NCBI RefSeq assembly: GCF_022201045.2 | Contig: NC_068560.1 | Location: forward strand, 32,885,001 to 32,949,000 | Reading direction: 5' to 3' | From: Citrus sinensis | Lineage: Eukaryota; Streptophyta; Magnoliopsida; Sapindales; Rutaceae | Length of the DNA: 64,000 nucleotides | Part shown: piece by piece, positions 35,226-48,107 of the stretch | How positions within the stretch are numbered: the first letter of the stretch is position 1 | Layout: every line of letters begins with the position of its first letter | Notes under the pieces: generated by a model | What the model was told of the DNA's origin: nothing | The model's database searches: none | The model's input: the letters and a program-made list of their open reading frames with translations, nothing else | Made by a program: the position numbers and the translations under genes

Positions 35226-35654
35226 GACTCTCACTATTTTAAATTTTGGTGATTATAAATTAAGAGCATGTAAATTTAACGCTACAGAGTGTCCCAATCA
35301 TTTAAATAGCATATGTCATATAGCATATAGGGACCTATTTAATCCAATAGAACATTATGTACTTATTTGATTAATAATTAAACTATTGGGGATCTTAACG
35401 TTATACTACCTCTTTCTTTTTTCCTATTTTATGAATTAATTTATTTTCCATCAGACACCAAACTTCTTTTATTTCCTGACCGACTCAATATTTAAACTCA
35501 CAACATCCCTAAGCACCCCACCATTTCTCTTTATCTCTCTCCAGAGACTATTCCTTGAAGTGATTCTCTCTGTTATATGGTGGACAATTATTAGCCTATT
35601 CAAGCTCTGTTCATATATACAGCACAAAATTTGGCATTTTGCCGACAAATTAAA
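35226..35654 (+). promoter_or_regulatory. Upstream region of the USP-like gene
   Basis: About 430 noncoding bases precede the chosen ATG at 35655. An alternative in-frame ATG lies upstream at 35631. No motif was found that decides the regulation. Confidence 0.4.
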
Positions 35655-36808
35655 ATGCCAAGTTCAGTTTCATTTCTAAGGCAACTAAGTGGAAGAGAAG
35701 CTTGGGGATCAACATCTTGGAGGTGGGGTACTAGTGGCGGCAGCAGCAACAACAACTACTACGGTGGCTGCAGCGGCGGTGCTGGAAGCATCTACGACTG
35801 TGAGGGAAGCTTGCAGCGGCAAATGGAAGGGCTTAACAACATTTACGGCGGCGGCGAAAATGGAGGGCTTGTAATGAGGAAGAGAGTGATGGTAGTGGTT
35901 GACCAAACTTCACATTCAAAGCATGCAATGATGTGGGCACTTACCCATGTCACCAACAAGGGTGATTTGCTCACTCTGCTTCACGTCGTTCCTCCTCCTA
36001 AACCCAACACCTCTCACCATGACTCCTCTGCTTGCTGTCCTTACCTAGCTAACTCTCTTGGCTCACTCTGTAAAGCTTGCAAGCCTGAGGTATACAATTT
36101 GGTGTTTCACAGATCCTACATTGTTCAAAAGAGCGTACTTGTTTTACATTCTTAATCTTATTGTTAATTAGATTTAGATCCCATTTGATCTTTCGCTTTT
36201 TCTTTTGAGTGTTTAGAGAGAAGCCATTAACATTCTTCACAAAAAGAAAGAATGTGATTTTTTCGTATACTTTTTTTTTCTTTTTTGTCTCTCTTCAAGT
36301 AGTTAATTTTCTTTTCATCACTTGGATTTTTCTGGGAAAAGAGAGGGCAGGCAGGCATGCATGCACACATTTCTGTCTCCTGTGTTTAATTTTCTTGTTG
36401 TTGGGGGGACAATGTTTCAGGTGGAAGTGGAAGCACTAGTGATTCAAGGACCAAAGCTGGGCACGGTGATGAGCCAAGTGAGAAAGCTAGAGGTTTCTGT
36501 GCTGGTTCTGGGTCAAAAGAAACACTCTGCATTCATCAACTGGTGGGTAAATTTTAAGTAAACCCCATCATGCAATCTTCACCGTCAGATCTCACTCTCT
36601 CTCTTTTTGATCTCTTGATTAATTATATGTTGGGTTGTTTTGTTTTTGCTTTTGCAGCTTCTGTGGAACCAGCAGCAGTGAAGAGTTTGTGGATCAGTGC
36701 ATAAAAAAAGCAGATTGCTTGACTGTTGGAGTGAGGAAGCAGAGCAAAGGCATGGGTGGTTACATTATCAGCACCAGATGGCAGAAGAATTTCTGGCTCT
36801 TGGCTTAG
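35655..36808 (+). CDS. Universal-stress-protein-like (adenine nucleotide alpha hydrolase-like) protein, 3 exons, 235 aa
   Basis: Exons: 35655-36089, 36421-36542, 36658-36808; borders are GT-AG and the stop is TAG. The N-terminal 75 residues are low-complexity (Gly/Asn/Ser/Tyr-rich, unique to plant members). The USP fold starts at RKRVMVVVDQTSHSKHAMMW near residue 76, continues with GDLLTLLHVVPPPKP, and resumes in exon 2 with VLVLGQKKHSAFINW. The end GGYIISTRWQKNFWLLA is typical of a plant subgroup of USP-like proteins. The canonical Gly-rich ATP-binding loop (GxxGxxxxG-S/T) of ATP-type USPs is not visible, so it may not bind ATP. The ATG at 35655 (MPSSVSFLRQLSG) was preferred over 35631 because family members usually start this way; the choice is not certain. 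Confidence 0.85.
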
Positions 36809-38553
36809 AGCCTTGGACTATATTAATTATTAGATTATATTATTACTCCTTATTAGATCTAATTATAAAGCATGTGAGCAGCATATATAAGCTTGAGTCT
36901 GCTATATTTTATTAGTATCTAATCTAATTAATCTCAATAACGACTAACTCTCTAGGTCTTCAATTGGTTCCTCTGTATGAATGAACCAGTATGTATTCCC
37001 ATCTCCCTCTTTCTACCTAAAATCTAGAGTTATGCGGCAGTGAACGAAATTGAAGCTAATAAACATTCCCTGTTTCAATATTTGGCGTATTCTTTCTCTT
37101 TTTTTCTTTTTTCTTTTTTCCTTTTGATTTTTTTTTTTTTTTTTTTTGAGAAAGAAGCATAAACCAAGTTCTGTGATCTTAAAAAGAGTACCACTAATGC
37201 TTTTCTTCCAACACATGTTACAAAATGCTTAGGTATATTAAAAGTATATCATAATGCGTTCATAAATCATAGTGACATTGGTTTTGGTTCAATACCATTG
37301 AAGATGAGTGAGGAACTTTTGGCGTCGAAAATCTAAAATCGCAATTCTCGAGGCATATCCCAAACACAAGGAGGGATTCAAATTTCACTAGTTAAAAGCT
37401 AAGGGCATTTTTGGCAGTGGGAAGGCTTAGGATTTCGACTATTTGAAAGAATTGAAACAAATCTTGTCATCTCTCTCTTTTATTATATCCCATGTTTGGT
37501 GAATCAAAATGTCTAAAAGATTTGCTTATTCTTAGACCACCACATAATCCCAGCTGAAGAAGAAAAGTTTATCCCAAAGCGCATGCGATTAGTTCGGTTA
37601 GGATTATATCGTTCAGTCAATTAAATACAATAATTTATAAATTTTAATATTATATCAATATTTGATACATGTATAAAAAAAATCATTTTAATAAATTGTA
37701 ATAAAATATTGTTATTAATTTTTAATGGCAATTAAAATTAAATTTATTAATTTTAATTAATAAATTATTAAAATAATATTTTAATATACTATAATATTTA
37801 TTAAAAATAACTAGTCAATTTATTTATATGATGTATTTATATTTATAATTCATTTCCACATTAAATTATAATATTGTTTTAATCTATATAATTAAAAATG
37901 TTTTTATTTTATAGTAAGTGAAATTTTCAGTTATAATAATTGCATTGAATTATGATTGAATAAATATTTATTTATTTTAATAATATCAATAAAAAATTAT
38001 AATACAATTCAATCTAATTCTAAACTGCACCAAACACAAGACATTATTAAATATCACTATATCATATTAGAATCTTATCATGCATACCAAATGCACCTGT
38101 GGGTCGATTTCTTTACGTAATACAGTACAGTACATTTTCTTATACACCGTTGAAAACTTATGTTAACCACCTGATCAAGCATAAATTTATTTTGTGGGGA
38201 AGGGAATTTTCCAGACAGACAGGTCTCGTAGGCGTCGAAGGCCAAGGGCCCAAAGGAGAAAATTTAATTGGGCTTATGGACAACCCAAATACTCCGCGGA
38301 TCATAGACCTTTCCACCTGAATCAGATATAAATCCAACGGCAAATAAAAACCTCAGGAATTAAATTGAACCTCCTCCCTCACTTAACTCTGCTTCTTCTC
38401 TTCAACCTCGGTGCAAATATCGATCAACACTGTGACACCGAAGTAGCACTTACAGCTCACGCTAGCCGCTTTCTGTCTCTATTTTTTTTTCTTAGTTTAA
38501 TCTTTTTGCAGATAATTTGATTTTTTTTTTCCAATTTTTGGTTCCGTCTCGGC
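36809..38553 (+). promoter_or_regulatory. Spacer and promoter of the ATR3 gene
   Basis: The left part is the 3' flank of the USP-like gene, with T- and A-rich runs near 37100-37150. The right part precedes ATR3 and carries two site II-type motifs: GGCCCA at 38247-38252 and TGGGCT at 38269-38274, about 280-305 bp before the ATG. A MITE-like A/T-rich block lies between. Confidence 0.45.
37400..38100. mobile_element. Possible A/T-rich MITE remnant upstream of ATR3
   Basis: TGTTTGGTG near 37491 faces CACCAAACA near 38029-38037, and GCATTTTTGG near 37406 faces CCAAATGC near 38087, giving nested inverted blocks around a very A/T-rich core. No target duplication could be seen. It may be one decayed element or chance in A/T-rich DNA. 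Confidence 0.3.
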
Positions 38554-41500
38554 ATGAGGGAGGAGAAGCGAAATAAGCTACTGATATTTTACGCTTCGCA
38601 AACCGGCAACGCGTTAGATGCTGCCGAACGTATTGGCCGCGAATCCGAGCGCCGAGGCTGCCCGGTCGTTGTCCGCCCTGTGGATGACTACGATGCTGTA
38701 AGTCAATTTTTTGTTTCCAGAAACTTCAATTTCTGTTTATTTTTTTAAAATTAATTTAACTAGTATCACTTGTCATGCATTTACGGAAGCAAGTGATCAC
38801 TTCATCATATTAATTAAATAAAATCACCTTAACAAAATAATTGAAGCAAGGATTCTCACGGAAAAAAGGTTACCGCTTAATGGTGATGCTTTACTTTTGC
38901 AATTTTGGTTCGGAACTCAGAGATGCTTGCCTGAGGAGGACACTGTCATTTTTGTTGTTTCAACGACAGGCCAGGGAGACACACCAGATTCCATGAAGGT
39001 TGGTTTTGAATTTTATCATGGATGCTATTGACTTACAAATTTCATGCTAGTTTTTAGTGTTTATATTTCTTAATGTCTCCTTTTATATTTGTGTAGGTAT
39101 TTTGGAGGTTTCTTCTTCAGAAATCCTTAAGTAAGCAGTGGCTGGAAGGTGTTCGCTATGCTGTTTTTGGACTTGGTGATTCTGGCTACCAGAAATTTAA
39201 TGTAATCCGTTCTACATTCTTTTGATTATTGAGAAGTTGCTTCTAGTTTCACTTTCTAATACTTATAGAAATTTATTGAATGATATAGACGTTTTTCCTG
39301 TCCGTCTGGTTTTGGATGTCATTCAGGATATATCACCACTCCTCTGTAGATTTTTCAATCTTTATTTATTGAAATTAAAGTCTTTCCAGAAGGCAGTAGT
39401 CTTATTTCGTTTTTTTTTTCTCTTATACTGTAACCTGGAAAAGCAGTTAATGGATGCTTTATCCAAAGAGACTTCTTGGTACCAACTAGCAAATTGGGAA
39501 AATTATACTTCTCTCCAATTGTCCTGGCCTCAAAAAATCATTGAAACCAATCTTGTGCTCATTGTGTACCTTCAAAATGAGTAATTAGTTATCGGACCGA
39601 AATTGCACTCTTGTTGTCTTTCTTATTGGCTGATTTTGAACTGTGTGTAGCTGTCTGTTTAATCCTTTATGTTATTAAATCTACTAGGATTATATTCTCT
39701 GAAGCATGCTTTTATGTTTTCTTTTGGTGATTCATAGTGTGGTAACTTGTTTAACACTTCAGTTTTTGCACTTGTGTTTTGATGGGTGCAGTTTGTTGCA
39801 AAAAAGCTTGACAATAGACTTTTAGATCTTGGAGCAACAGCTGTAGTTGAAAGGGGCTTGGGAGATGATCAGCACCCTTCTGGGTATGACCATGGTATAA
39901 TTTATCAGTAAAGAAAATATTGCTTGATTCAATATATTCTGCTATTAGTTTTCCATTTTTTAAAATCTTTTGTGTTTTTTTCAAATGTCATAGGATTAAT
40001 TGATTATGACCAACTGGCATACGAGTATAATCGTATGATTTTAAAACATGTTGTATCAGTAAATTTAATTCAAACCTCATGTTGCAGTTTCTTTCCTGAA
40101 GTTAGTAGCCATTTATGTTATATACACAATTTTGGAACTTTTATGCTATTATCTGTGCTCACTCCTCACTGATACTTTCCAAGGCAGCCTATTTAGAAGT
40201 TAGTTCAAAGTAAAGGGTTCCTAGTTATCTTCAATAAAGGTCCAAAAGTTTGTATTTTCAATTTTTACTATTTTTTATTGCAATTTTGAATTGAACCTTG
40301 AATGATCAATTGTGATGTTTAGATTGCGATGAAAAAGTAATTGATTATAACTTTATTTCATCGCATAGGTATGAAGGTGCTTTAGATCCATGGATGCGAT
40401 CTTTGTGGAGGAGGTTGCATCAGATTGATCCCTCATTCTTCCCCCAAGGTCCAGATCATGTGATTGAAGAAATGAAATTGATTGACCAGCCAAAAGTTCA
40501 TATAACATATCATAGCATTGACAATGCAGCTTCCCGATTATCAAATGCCTCGGGTAACTAAAGCCATTTATGGTTTCTGACTACTCACTAGGTGAATTGA
40601 CATTGAAAATTTATTTTTGACGTCCTGGATAATTTTCTTATAGCCGTATTTATTACTATGAGAGTGGGTCTTCCATGTGTTGCTCTTTGGAAATAATGTG
40701 TGGCATAGTGTCATTACACATGTGAGGAGTATTTTGTTGGCAGAAAGCAATATTTAGGCGAAATGTTTTACATTCTCACTGTGGTCTTTTAATTGTTGCT
40801 GTGCTGGGTTGTCAATTAATTTTTGTTGGCAATATAATCATCATTTTTGTGTACTCATCTGTCATCTGGGAACTTTCTTCTTGATCGACCGTTCTTAATG
40901 TTGCTGCCTTCTACCAAATCACAGCAAGTTATTTTTTGTCCCTGCATGCTAAGATGGTGTTTAGTTTTTCAATTTGAGTTAAAAAATGATAATGATCTGT
41001 ACTCTGAGATGTCAACATTATTTTCTGAATCTATGTAGGGTCAAGTCGAAAGGAACGAATTGCTTCCTTTTTGCAAATGTCTAGTTGGGAGTTGCAGGAA
41101 AACTTTGGACCTTCCTCATTCATTAGTGATGATGCTATTATCTTAATTCATCCAATATAGTTTGATATGAACAAACATTTACATTGATTTTAGAAGCTGT
41201 AGTTAAAAATGGAGCTGACAGCAAAATGCTTTCTTGGTTATCCCAGATTTGGAAGGCATCCGGATGCAACTTGAGACAGCCCGTTCCATGTCTGCTGGAA
41301 AATTGTCCAATTACAATAATAAGGCTGTGTGCTTTCTTAAAATGGTATTGATAGCATGATATATTGCAGTGTGGATTATTTATTTGTTTCAGAAAATATT
41401 GTTCTTTCTACCAATTTTCAACAATAGCAAGTTAGCGACCAATATATAGTGCAATGCATGTTGCTGCTGATCTTTATGATATAAGTCACATGTTACACAA

Positions 41501-44228
41501 TTTTGCTTTCATGCCGTACTTTTGTTCCCCAGGATCCTTCCCTTTTTTTTTTTTCCAAAGATAAATCAGTAAAGACTTACCGCTCTAAAATCCTCTTTCT
41601 TCCTTGTCTTAGCAATAATTCCTTTTAATGATTCTTTTCTTTCCAACTACTAGCTGGGTCTGTGGTCTTTGTTTTCTAGGTGCTCATTTTGTATGGCTTT
41701 TATTATAATGTTCTCACAAATTCATTGATTCACTTTCTCTTGTAGATAAAAAATCAACCACTGACTAAATCTGGCAGTGGAAAAGACGTCCATCACTTTG
41801 AGTTTGAGTTTGTTTCTGCAGTAAGTTGTTTCCTTGGATTGTTATTATTGTTGTTGTTGTTGTTATTATTATATCTTGCTATTCTCCCTCTTTGGTGAAG
41901 CCTGTTATTTTTTCTTCATTGGTGAAGTTCTGTTATTTGCTTTTCAGGCCATAGAATATGAAGTTGGAGATGTCCTCGAGGTTCTTCCTAGCCAGGATCC
42001 GGCAGCAGTAGATACTTTCATACAGCGCTGTAACTTGGATCCAGACGCATTAATAACTGTAAATAGTACTTCTGCTTTTAGACTAATTTCATTAAATTCT
42101 TCCTTGCATTTAGATGCATTTTGCTGTATTGATAGATCGCATCATGATTCTGCTGTCTCTGTTATATAATTTTATGATTGTGCATGCTGTATGGGATCAA
42201 CTTTTTGTAACGTTATGGATTTCACATGTATGAAGAAACTTAGTGAAATTATGGTTTTGCATTACACAAACCTAAGTAATTATGCTGAAACATGCTGTTT
42301 CCCAGGTTCAACATAAAGAGATGAAGAATTATCTTCCTGACATTCACAAAAATACTACAGAAGTGCCCATAAAGTTAAGAACTTTTGTGGAATTGACAAT
42401 GGATGTTACATCGGCTTCTCCACGACGTTATTTCTTTGAGGCAAGAATCCTTGTTCTTTGACTATCTGGTTATATTGTAGAATATCTCAATTAGATCACC
42501 TCGCCAGCTTAAGTTATGTGGAATGCTTTTGTATCCTTGGACATAATTTTTATTCATGCACAGTATTACGTCAGATTTGAAGAAACCATTGGAATGGAAG
42601 AAAAGTTTTATATTGGTACTCCGGTAGCTGTACTTTCAATTAAAAGGCTACAAATTTATGGCATTAATTTTTAATGATACCCTGTGAAGTTCGCACATTA
42701 TTCCCCCAGATTAAAAAAAATTTAAAAAAAAGTGAAGAATTCAGATTCTTAAATCGCATAAAACATCGAATGGGCAGTTCATTGTGGTGCATTATATAGT
42801 TGTTCTTTCAGTCCTACTCAACGCTGGAAGGAAAAAAATTAAGAAAATTATGGACATCATCTTAAATATATTTGTTGCCCTTCATGTCATAGTCTTTTGT
42901 GCTTTTGGAACATGCATTTGTGGATCAATGAATTTCTGAGTTCTTTTTCCCAGGTTATGAGTTATTTTGCAACAGCTGAACATGAAAAGGAAAGGCTTCA
43001 ATATTTTGCCTCACCTGAAGGAAGAGATGATCTGTACAAATACAATCAGAAGGAACGTAGAACTGTTCTGGAGGTAAGTTTTGGAGAATATATTATATGT
43101 GCCCTTTCATCTAATTCTAATCTCTGGTTAGAATGGGTATTGAGCTATATATGTAGAGCCTTTTCTCAAATAGCATGAGACCTTTTGGTGGATCCAAAAC
43201 CCCTTGGACAATATTATTCTGTAGAAGCAAGCTGTTACAGATAGAATGCCTCTCAAAACTTCTTATTGTTAAAAATTTATTAAAAAAAAAATTGCCAACA
43301 AAATCTTTAGTTCTTTTGTTCATTTCTTTGGCACACCCATTCTTTCTTGTTTGAAATATTTTCTCGTGTTTCTTTCGTACAAGGTTTTAGAGGATTTCCC
43401 GTCAGTGCAAATGCCATTTGATTGGTTGGTGCAGTTGGTTCCTCCATTAAAGACAAGGGCTTTCTCCATTTCTTCTTCCCCTTTAGCTCACCCCAATCAA
43501 GTGCACTTGACTGTCAGTGTAGTGTCATGGACGACACCTTACAAAAGGAAGCGTACGGGTCTGTGCTCTGCATGGCTTGCTGGACTTGATCCTCAACAGG
43601 GTATGGACACTGTAAAATAGTTCATCTTATCAAGCTCATTACAGTTAAGGAACCATATATCATCTGTTGACGTGTAAATTTATATGTTCTATTGTGTGCA
43701 GGAATTTATATACCAGCATGGTTTCAGAAAGGTTCCCTTCCTCGCCCACCACCATCAGTTCCCCTCATTCTCATTGGACCTGGAACTGGTTGTGCTCCTT
43801 TTCGTGGATTTGTGGAAGAAAGAGCCATACAGAGTTCATCTGGTCCAGCCGCTCCAATCATCTTTTTCTTTGGTTGCCGCAATGAAGATGATTTTCTATA
43901 TAGAGAGCTTTGGTTGTCTCATTCGTTAAATGATGGAGTATTCCCGGAAGCAAAGGGTGGAGGCTTTTATGTTGCCTTCTCAAGGAAGCAACCACAAAAG
44001 GTTTATGTTCAGCATAAGATGCTGGAACAGAGCCAGAGGATTTGGAATTTGCTGCTTTCGAAAGCTTCAATATATGTTGCAGGCTCTGCAACCAAAATGC
44101 CCTCAGATGTTTGGTCAACCTTTGAGGAAATTGTATCAAAAGAGGGGGAGGCTTCAAGGGACTCCGCTGCAAACTGGCTTAAAGCATTACAAAGAGCCGG
44201 TAGATACCATGTTGAAGCATGGTCCTGA
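38554..44228 (+). CDS. ATR3: NADPH-dependent diflavin oxidoreductase ATR3 (TAH18/NDOR1), 12 exons, 628 aa
   Basis: Exons: 38554-38697, 38921-38998, 39097-39201, 39792-39883, 40369-40553, 41247-41344, 41746-41820, 41948-42058, 42306-42440, 42954-43073, 43384-43600, 43702-44228. The FMN domain covers residues 1-150: ASQTGNALDAAERIGRE at 13-29, STTGQGDTPDS, and GLGDSGYQKFNFVAKKLD. The FAD domain includes RYFFEVMSYFATAEHEKERL and RAFSISSSPLAHP near 405. The NADP domain has LIGPGTGCAPFRGF near 479, FFFGCRNEDDFLYRELW, and the end GRYHVEAWS, identical to the Arabidopsis C-terminus as I recall it. ATR3/Tah18 passes electrons from NADPH to the Fe-S protein DRE2 (anamorsin), starting cytosolic iron-sulphur assembly, and is essential in Arabidopsis. 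Intron 9 starts with GC (GAG/GCAAGA) rather than GT. Confidence 0.95.
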
Positions 44229-45472
44229 ACTGTACTTAATAGTCGGCAATTCCTATTGCCATATTTGACCCTTCTGGTGGAAGATGGAAAGTAAAAGGGT
44301 AAGTTTCTGAATAAGGTGCGTAAAATTGGATTTTTTTATATCTGAACTATGAAATGAATACTCGGATTTGATTCATTCCCACTTCACAAATAGGTAGAGT
44401 ACAGCTTGCAGAAAGCTTTGCTCCGGAAGCATTTAATGAAATGATTTATGCATAAATGTTCACAGAATATTACCATCGCTTAAGGATCTGCTGCACTGCC
44501 AACAAACAGCATTACAATGGAGTGTTACTATCGTTTAATTTGTTTATGGATCTGTTTTCCATTTTTCATTATTTATTTTTTAAAATCATCTTCTAATTTT
44601 TCATCTAATTTCTGGTGATTGGACCGAATTGAAATTGGCTGCTGTATTAGTTTATTTTCAGATGAATTAAAAGATAACTGGAAAAGAAAATTTCAATGAA
44701 CTATTTTTTTTATTTCGTTTTCCACCTTTTCTGCCTCCCAAAACATCAGATGTGATATCTGGAAATGCATTTTTATCGTATGTTTTCTTTATATATATAT
44801 ATATATATATATGTTAAAAAGGTCAAATCGTTGGCTCTTCATACAACGAATATATGTTTTATTTCTATTGAGTATTGATGTTATTTTTTACTTCATTTCT
44901 TAAAAAAAATGACAAGAAATGAATTAAAATGATATCATTATCTGTTGGTTATATTTACTTGGGAGTCCCACATCAAGTTGATTGAATTTGAACCCATTTC
45001 GGCTTAGTTGTGATTTTCTCAACTCATTACAAATTGACAAGTAAAAGTTGCAGCATAACTGGCTTTTAATTTTAGTTTTCATTCATATAATTGAAAACGA
45101 AGAAGTGAAAACCAAAATAACCTCCCTTAATAAATGATTAAGCAAGTTTAGTCCCTAAAAAGAGTCCAGGTTTCCATCTCTTCATCAGATGAGGATCTCG
45201 AGTCTTCTTTGAGTTTGTCGCGTTTTAGGTTAGAGGGCGTGGAAACTGCAGGGGAAGCTTTGCAATTGTAAAATCACATTTTCATAAAGTTGAACCAGAA
45301 AATATTCTCCATTTCCGGGCAAAAAAAAAAATTATATATTAAAAAAATCAAAGAGTTATCTACTTCGAAAATCACATAATGTGAATTTTCTTTTTCTTTG
45401 CTTATGTTCCAATTTCTCTCTTCCTATAACCCCTTTTCAAAAAGCTTTAGAATTTCGAGCGCGCCCTCATGA
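44229..45472. other. Convergent intergenic region
   Basis: This 1.2 kb separates the 3' ends of ATR3 and the transporter gene and holds both 3' untranslated regions. A clean AT microsatellite lies at 44790-44812. No other feature was recognised. Confidence 0.55.
44790..44812. repeat. (AT)n microsatellite
   Basis: About eleven AT units form an uninterrupted run downstream of ATR3. Confidence 0.9.
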
Positions 45473-47698
45473 CTAGACTTTATCATCTAATTTGTCATTT
45501 ACAAGGGGAAGCAGTTCCATCAGATTTCTAGGAGTACGGGGCGTTCTTGGAGTACCCGGTGGTGGCTGTTGAGAAAGCAAGTGCCGGATATATCCATAGA
45601 ATGTACAACCTATGAGTGTAATTGCACATCCAACAGCATTCATACCAGAGATTGGATTCCGGAATATCAACCATGAAACCAAGACAGCAACTGCAACCTG
45701 CATTAGAATAAACATCAACACAAAAACTGGGGGATATATGTTGCATCATTCCACAATTAAATGAAGGCTTAAATGCAATAATGAAACTATCAAAAAAAAA
45801 AAAAAAATGCAACAATCAAGTATGGAAAGTTTAGGGAAAATGAGATGAAAGCTAGTAGACACCATGTCGGTCCTCAAAACTGATTAAGTACTCAGCTACA
45901 GTTTGTACGAGACTATAATAATTATAGCAATTCTTGATAAATCAAAAAGACTGAGGATAAAATTCCTCTTAATTCATCTCACCTTAAGATTTCCAGCAAC
46001 ATTGAATGTGACAGCAGTTGTGGAGTGAATCACATAAAATATGGAAAAATTGAGACAGAATGCCAGCACCCCTGAGCTGAAAATAATGATGAAGGCAGAC
46101 CAAGGAGAAGGATGGGTGCTAAGCCAATCCATAATCCCACTCCCTTCGAGTAACAGTGCAGGTATACTCAAGATCATGGTTGCAAAAGGTGCCATGTAGT
46201 AGACTGTGTTAATGCTTGACAACGTAAAAAAATGCAGCAAATAAAAAAAAAAGAAAAAGTCAGCATAAACAGTTTAAAAATATATCATGCAAGAGTATTA
46301 TGAAATTAAATCTCTGGTCAATTAGTCTGAGTCTCTGAGAGGGTTAAAACGAACAAAGATGCTACCTGTCAAACTTGTAACTATGCAGCAGAGATTCTGC
46401 GAGGATAGTCTTTGTGGAAGTAGCCAGACATCCAAATAATGCAGCACAAAATCCAAACATATTAAAACTAAGCTCTGTCACAGATGTAAGCAGTATTCCT
46501 CCAACAATGGGCACCAAAGAAGCCCATATTCGCCAGTCAAAATATTTTCTCCATACCAGCCACTGCAAAACAACTATTCAAATTCATCGAGGTAAGGTGC
46601 CATTACAAATTACTCACATGAAAGTTACTAGAATGAAGGGTAATGAGAAAATAATTTATTATTCTAAATTTTGAACCAGACCTGTGGTTGCAGGAGTGAA
46701 CGATTTTATTGTTTGCATAAAAGAAACAGGAATGTAGCGTAAGCTCACATTCCCCAACACAATGTTGATACAGAACACGAAGGACATAGGAAATATCCTT
46801 CTCCATCGATCTTCAGGTTCGACCGTTATCAAGGGTTTAAGCTTCAGAACCTTGATCACTAGATATGCTCCAATGGATGAGCATATGAAGTGAATACATG
46901 ACACCGACAGAGGAAACTTGAAATCTAATTTCTGTAAAAAGACAAAATGAAAAGGAAAAGAGAAATCATTATCTAATTCCACATTAATTTTTTAATGGTT
47001 GCAGGCTTGCAGCAAATTGATACTTTTAGATCTGTAACTCAGTTCTCAAAAAAACCCAAGTTTTTAAACCAAATTGCTTAGAAGCAATTTTCTTCTGCAT
47101 GCAGTAATAGAGACATGTAATAAATCACATATTAGAAACAGATCAATTGATAAATCATGGATATTCACCAAATTTGGCATTTTTTAGGTCAAATATTGTT
47201 CCGTGTCTCACAGCAACCGTTACTAATCAACACATTACTCTTTTCTTTAAGTAACAATAGAAAGAAATAAAAAGCAAACCCCAAAAAAATTAAAAAATAA
47301 AAGAATCCCTTTAGCTACGCTTGGCAGTACTTAATCAAACCATTAAAATCATAATTTAGTGGAATTAAGAATTCTGAGAACAAATCTCCATGCTGCCAAA
47401 CAAAACCTTAGATCAATTACAGCCTATTAAAATGATTAAAATAAATAAAACAACATACAGAGCTGATCCAATGAACAAATCAAGATCACTAAATTAACAA
47501 CATTAATGACACAATCAAAATGAAGCTGGTGAAAAACATGATAAACGAAGTTAAAAAAACAAAGAAACAGGAAAAATTTTGAAAACAGACCTGAAAGATC
47601 CACTTGTTGGTGATAATAACAGTGACGTTAAAGACCCACCATTGAAGAATTGCTAGCAGAGATCTGAACACACTCCAAGTACACAAACTCGCCTCCAT
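45473..47698 (-). CDS. Nucleotide-sugar transporter of the GONST5/UDP-GalT1 (KT/TPT) family, 5 exons, 340 aa
   Basis: Exons on the minus strand: 47591-47698, 46682-46931, 46366-46573, 45983-46214, 45473-45697. Frame and GT-AG borders close at TAG. The protein shows about ten hydrophobic segments, from FRSLLAILQWWVFNVTVII near residue 10 to YGYIRHLLS near 310. Family blocks include TNKWIFQKLDFKFPL, LGNVSLRYIPVSFMQTIKSF, PATTVVLQWLVWRKYFDW, and SINTVYYMAPFATMIL, followed by a Pro/Thr-rich cytosolic tail (PPPGTPRTPRTPRN). This is the triose-phosphate-translocator-like superfamily; close plant relatives move UDP-galactose or GDP/UDP sugars into the Golgi. Arabidopsis relatives are At1g77610 and GONST5 (At1g21870), as I recall. 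The substrate cannot be read from sequence alone. Confidence 0.92.
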
Positions 47699-48017
47699 TT
47701 TTTTCCAAACAGATCAACCAAATAAACAAAAAAAAAAATAGTAATAATAATAAACAAATAAATTTTTATAAAAAACCCACCTCAAATTTTCAGTTAAAAT
47801 TTGGTGGGTTTAGTTTATTTCATATGAGTTATTAGTAGCAGCTTTTAGCAGCTGCTGCTAACAAGGTAGCGAGAAGCGGAAGGTGAATAAAATACATGGG
47901 ATGAGCGTAACGATTTTATAGATTAAATAAGAAATTAATTCAAGTGAGAGAGAGAAAGTGAAACCCTAATTTTGATTTGGGAATTTTCACAGCAGGCTGT
48001 AACGGTTTTTTGGCTGC

Positions 48018-48023
48018 CACGTG
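48018..48023. promoter_or_regulatory. G-box CACGTG upstream of the transporter gene
   Basis: GCCACGTGAT contains a perfect G-box, 320 bp upstream of the start codon at 47698. G-boxes bind bZIP and bHLH factors in light, abscisic-acid and stress responses. One copy is suggestive only. Confidence 0.4.
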
Positions 48024-48067
48024 ATTTGTATTTTGTGCTTCTTCGTCTTCTTCAATTTCTCTAAAAC

Positions 48068-48069
<2 letters not shown>

Positions 48070-48104
<35 letters not shown>
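48070..48104. repeat. (CT)n microsatellite in the transporter upstream region
   Basis: About 17 CT units, reading GA on the coding strand, lie about 370 bp upstream of the start codon. GA/CT tracts are frequent in plant 5' regions and can bind BBR/BPC factors. Confidence 0.9.

Positions 48105-48107
<3 letters not shown>

Noticed and set aside
41038-41160. Possible extra exon in ATR3 after a TAG acceptor (about 38 open codons)
   Set aside because: The exons at 40369-40553 and 41247-41344 join in frame without it, the piece ends in a stop, and it matches no ATR3 sequence I know.
43684-44268. Alternative frames over the last ATR3 exon
   Set aside because: Only the frame giving GPGTGCAPFRGF and the VEAWS end matches the family; the other frames are shadows.
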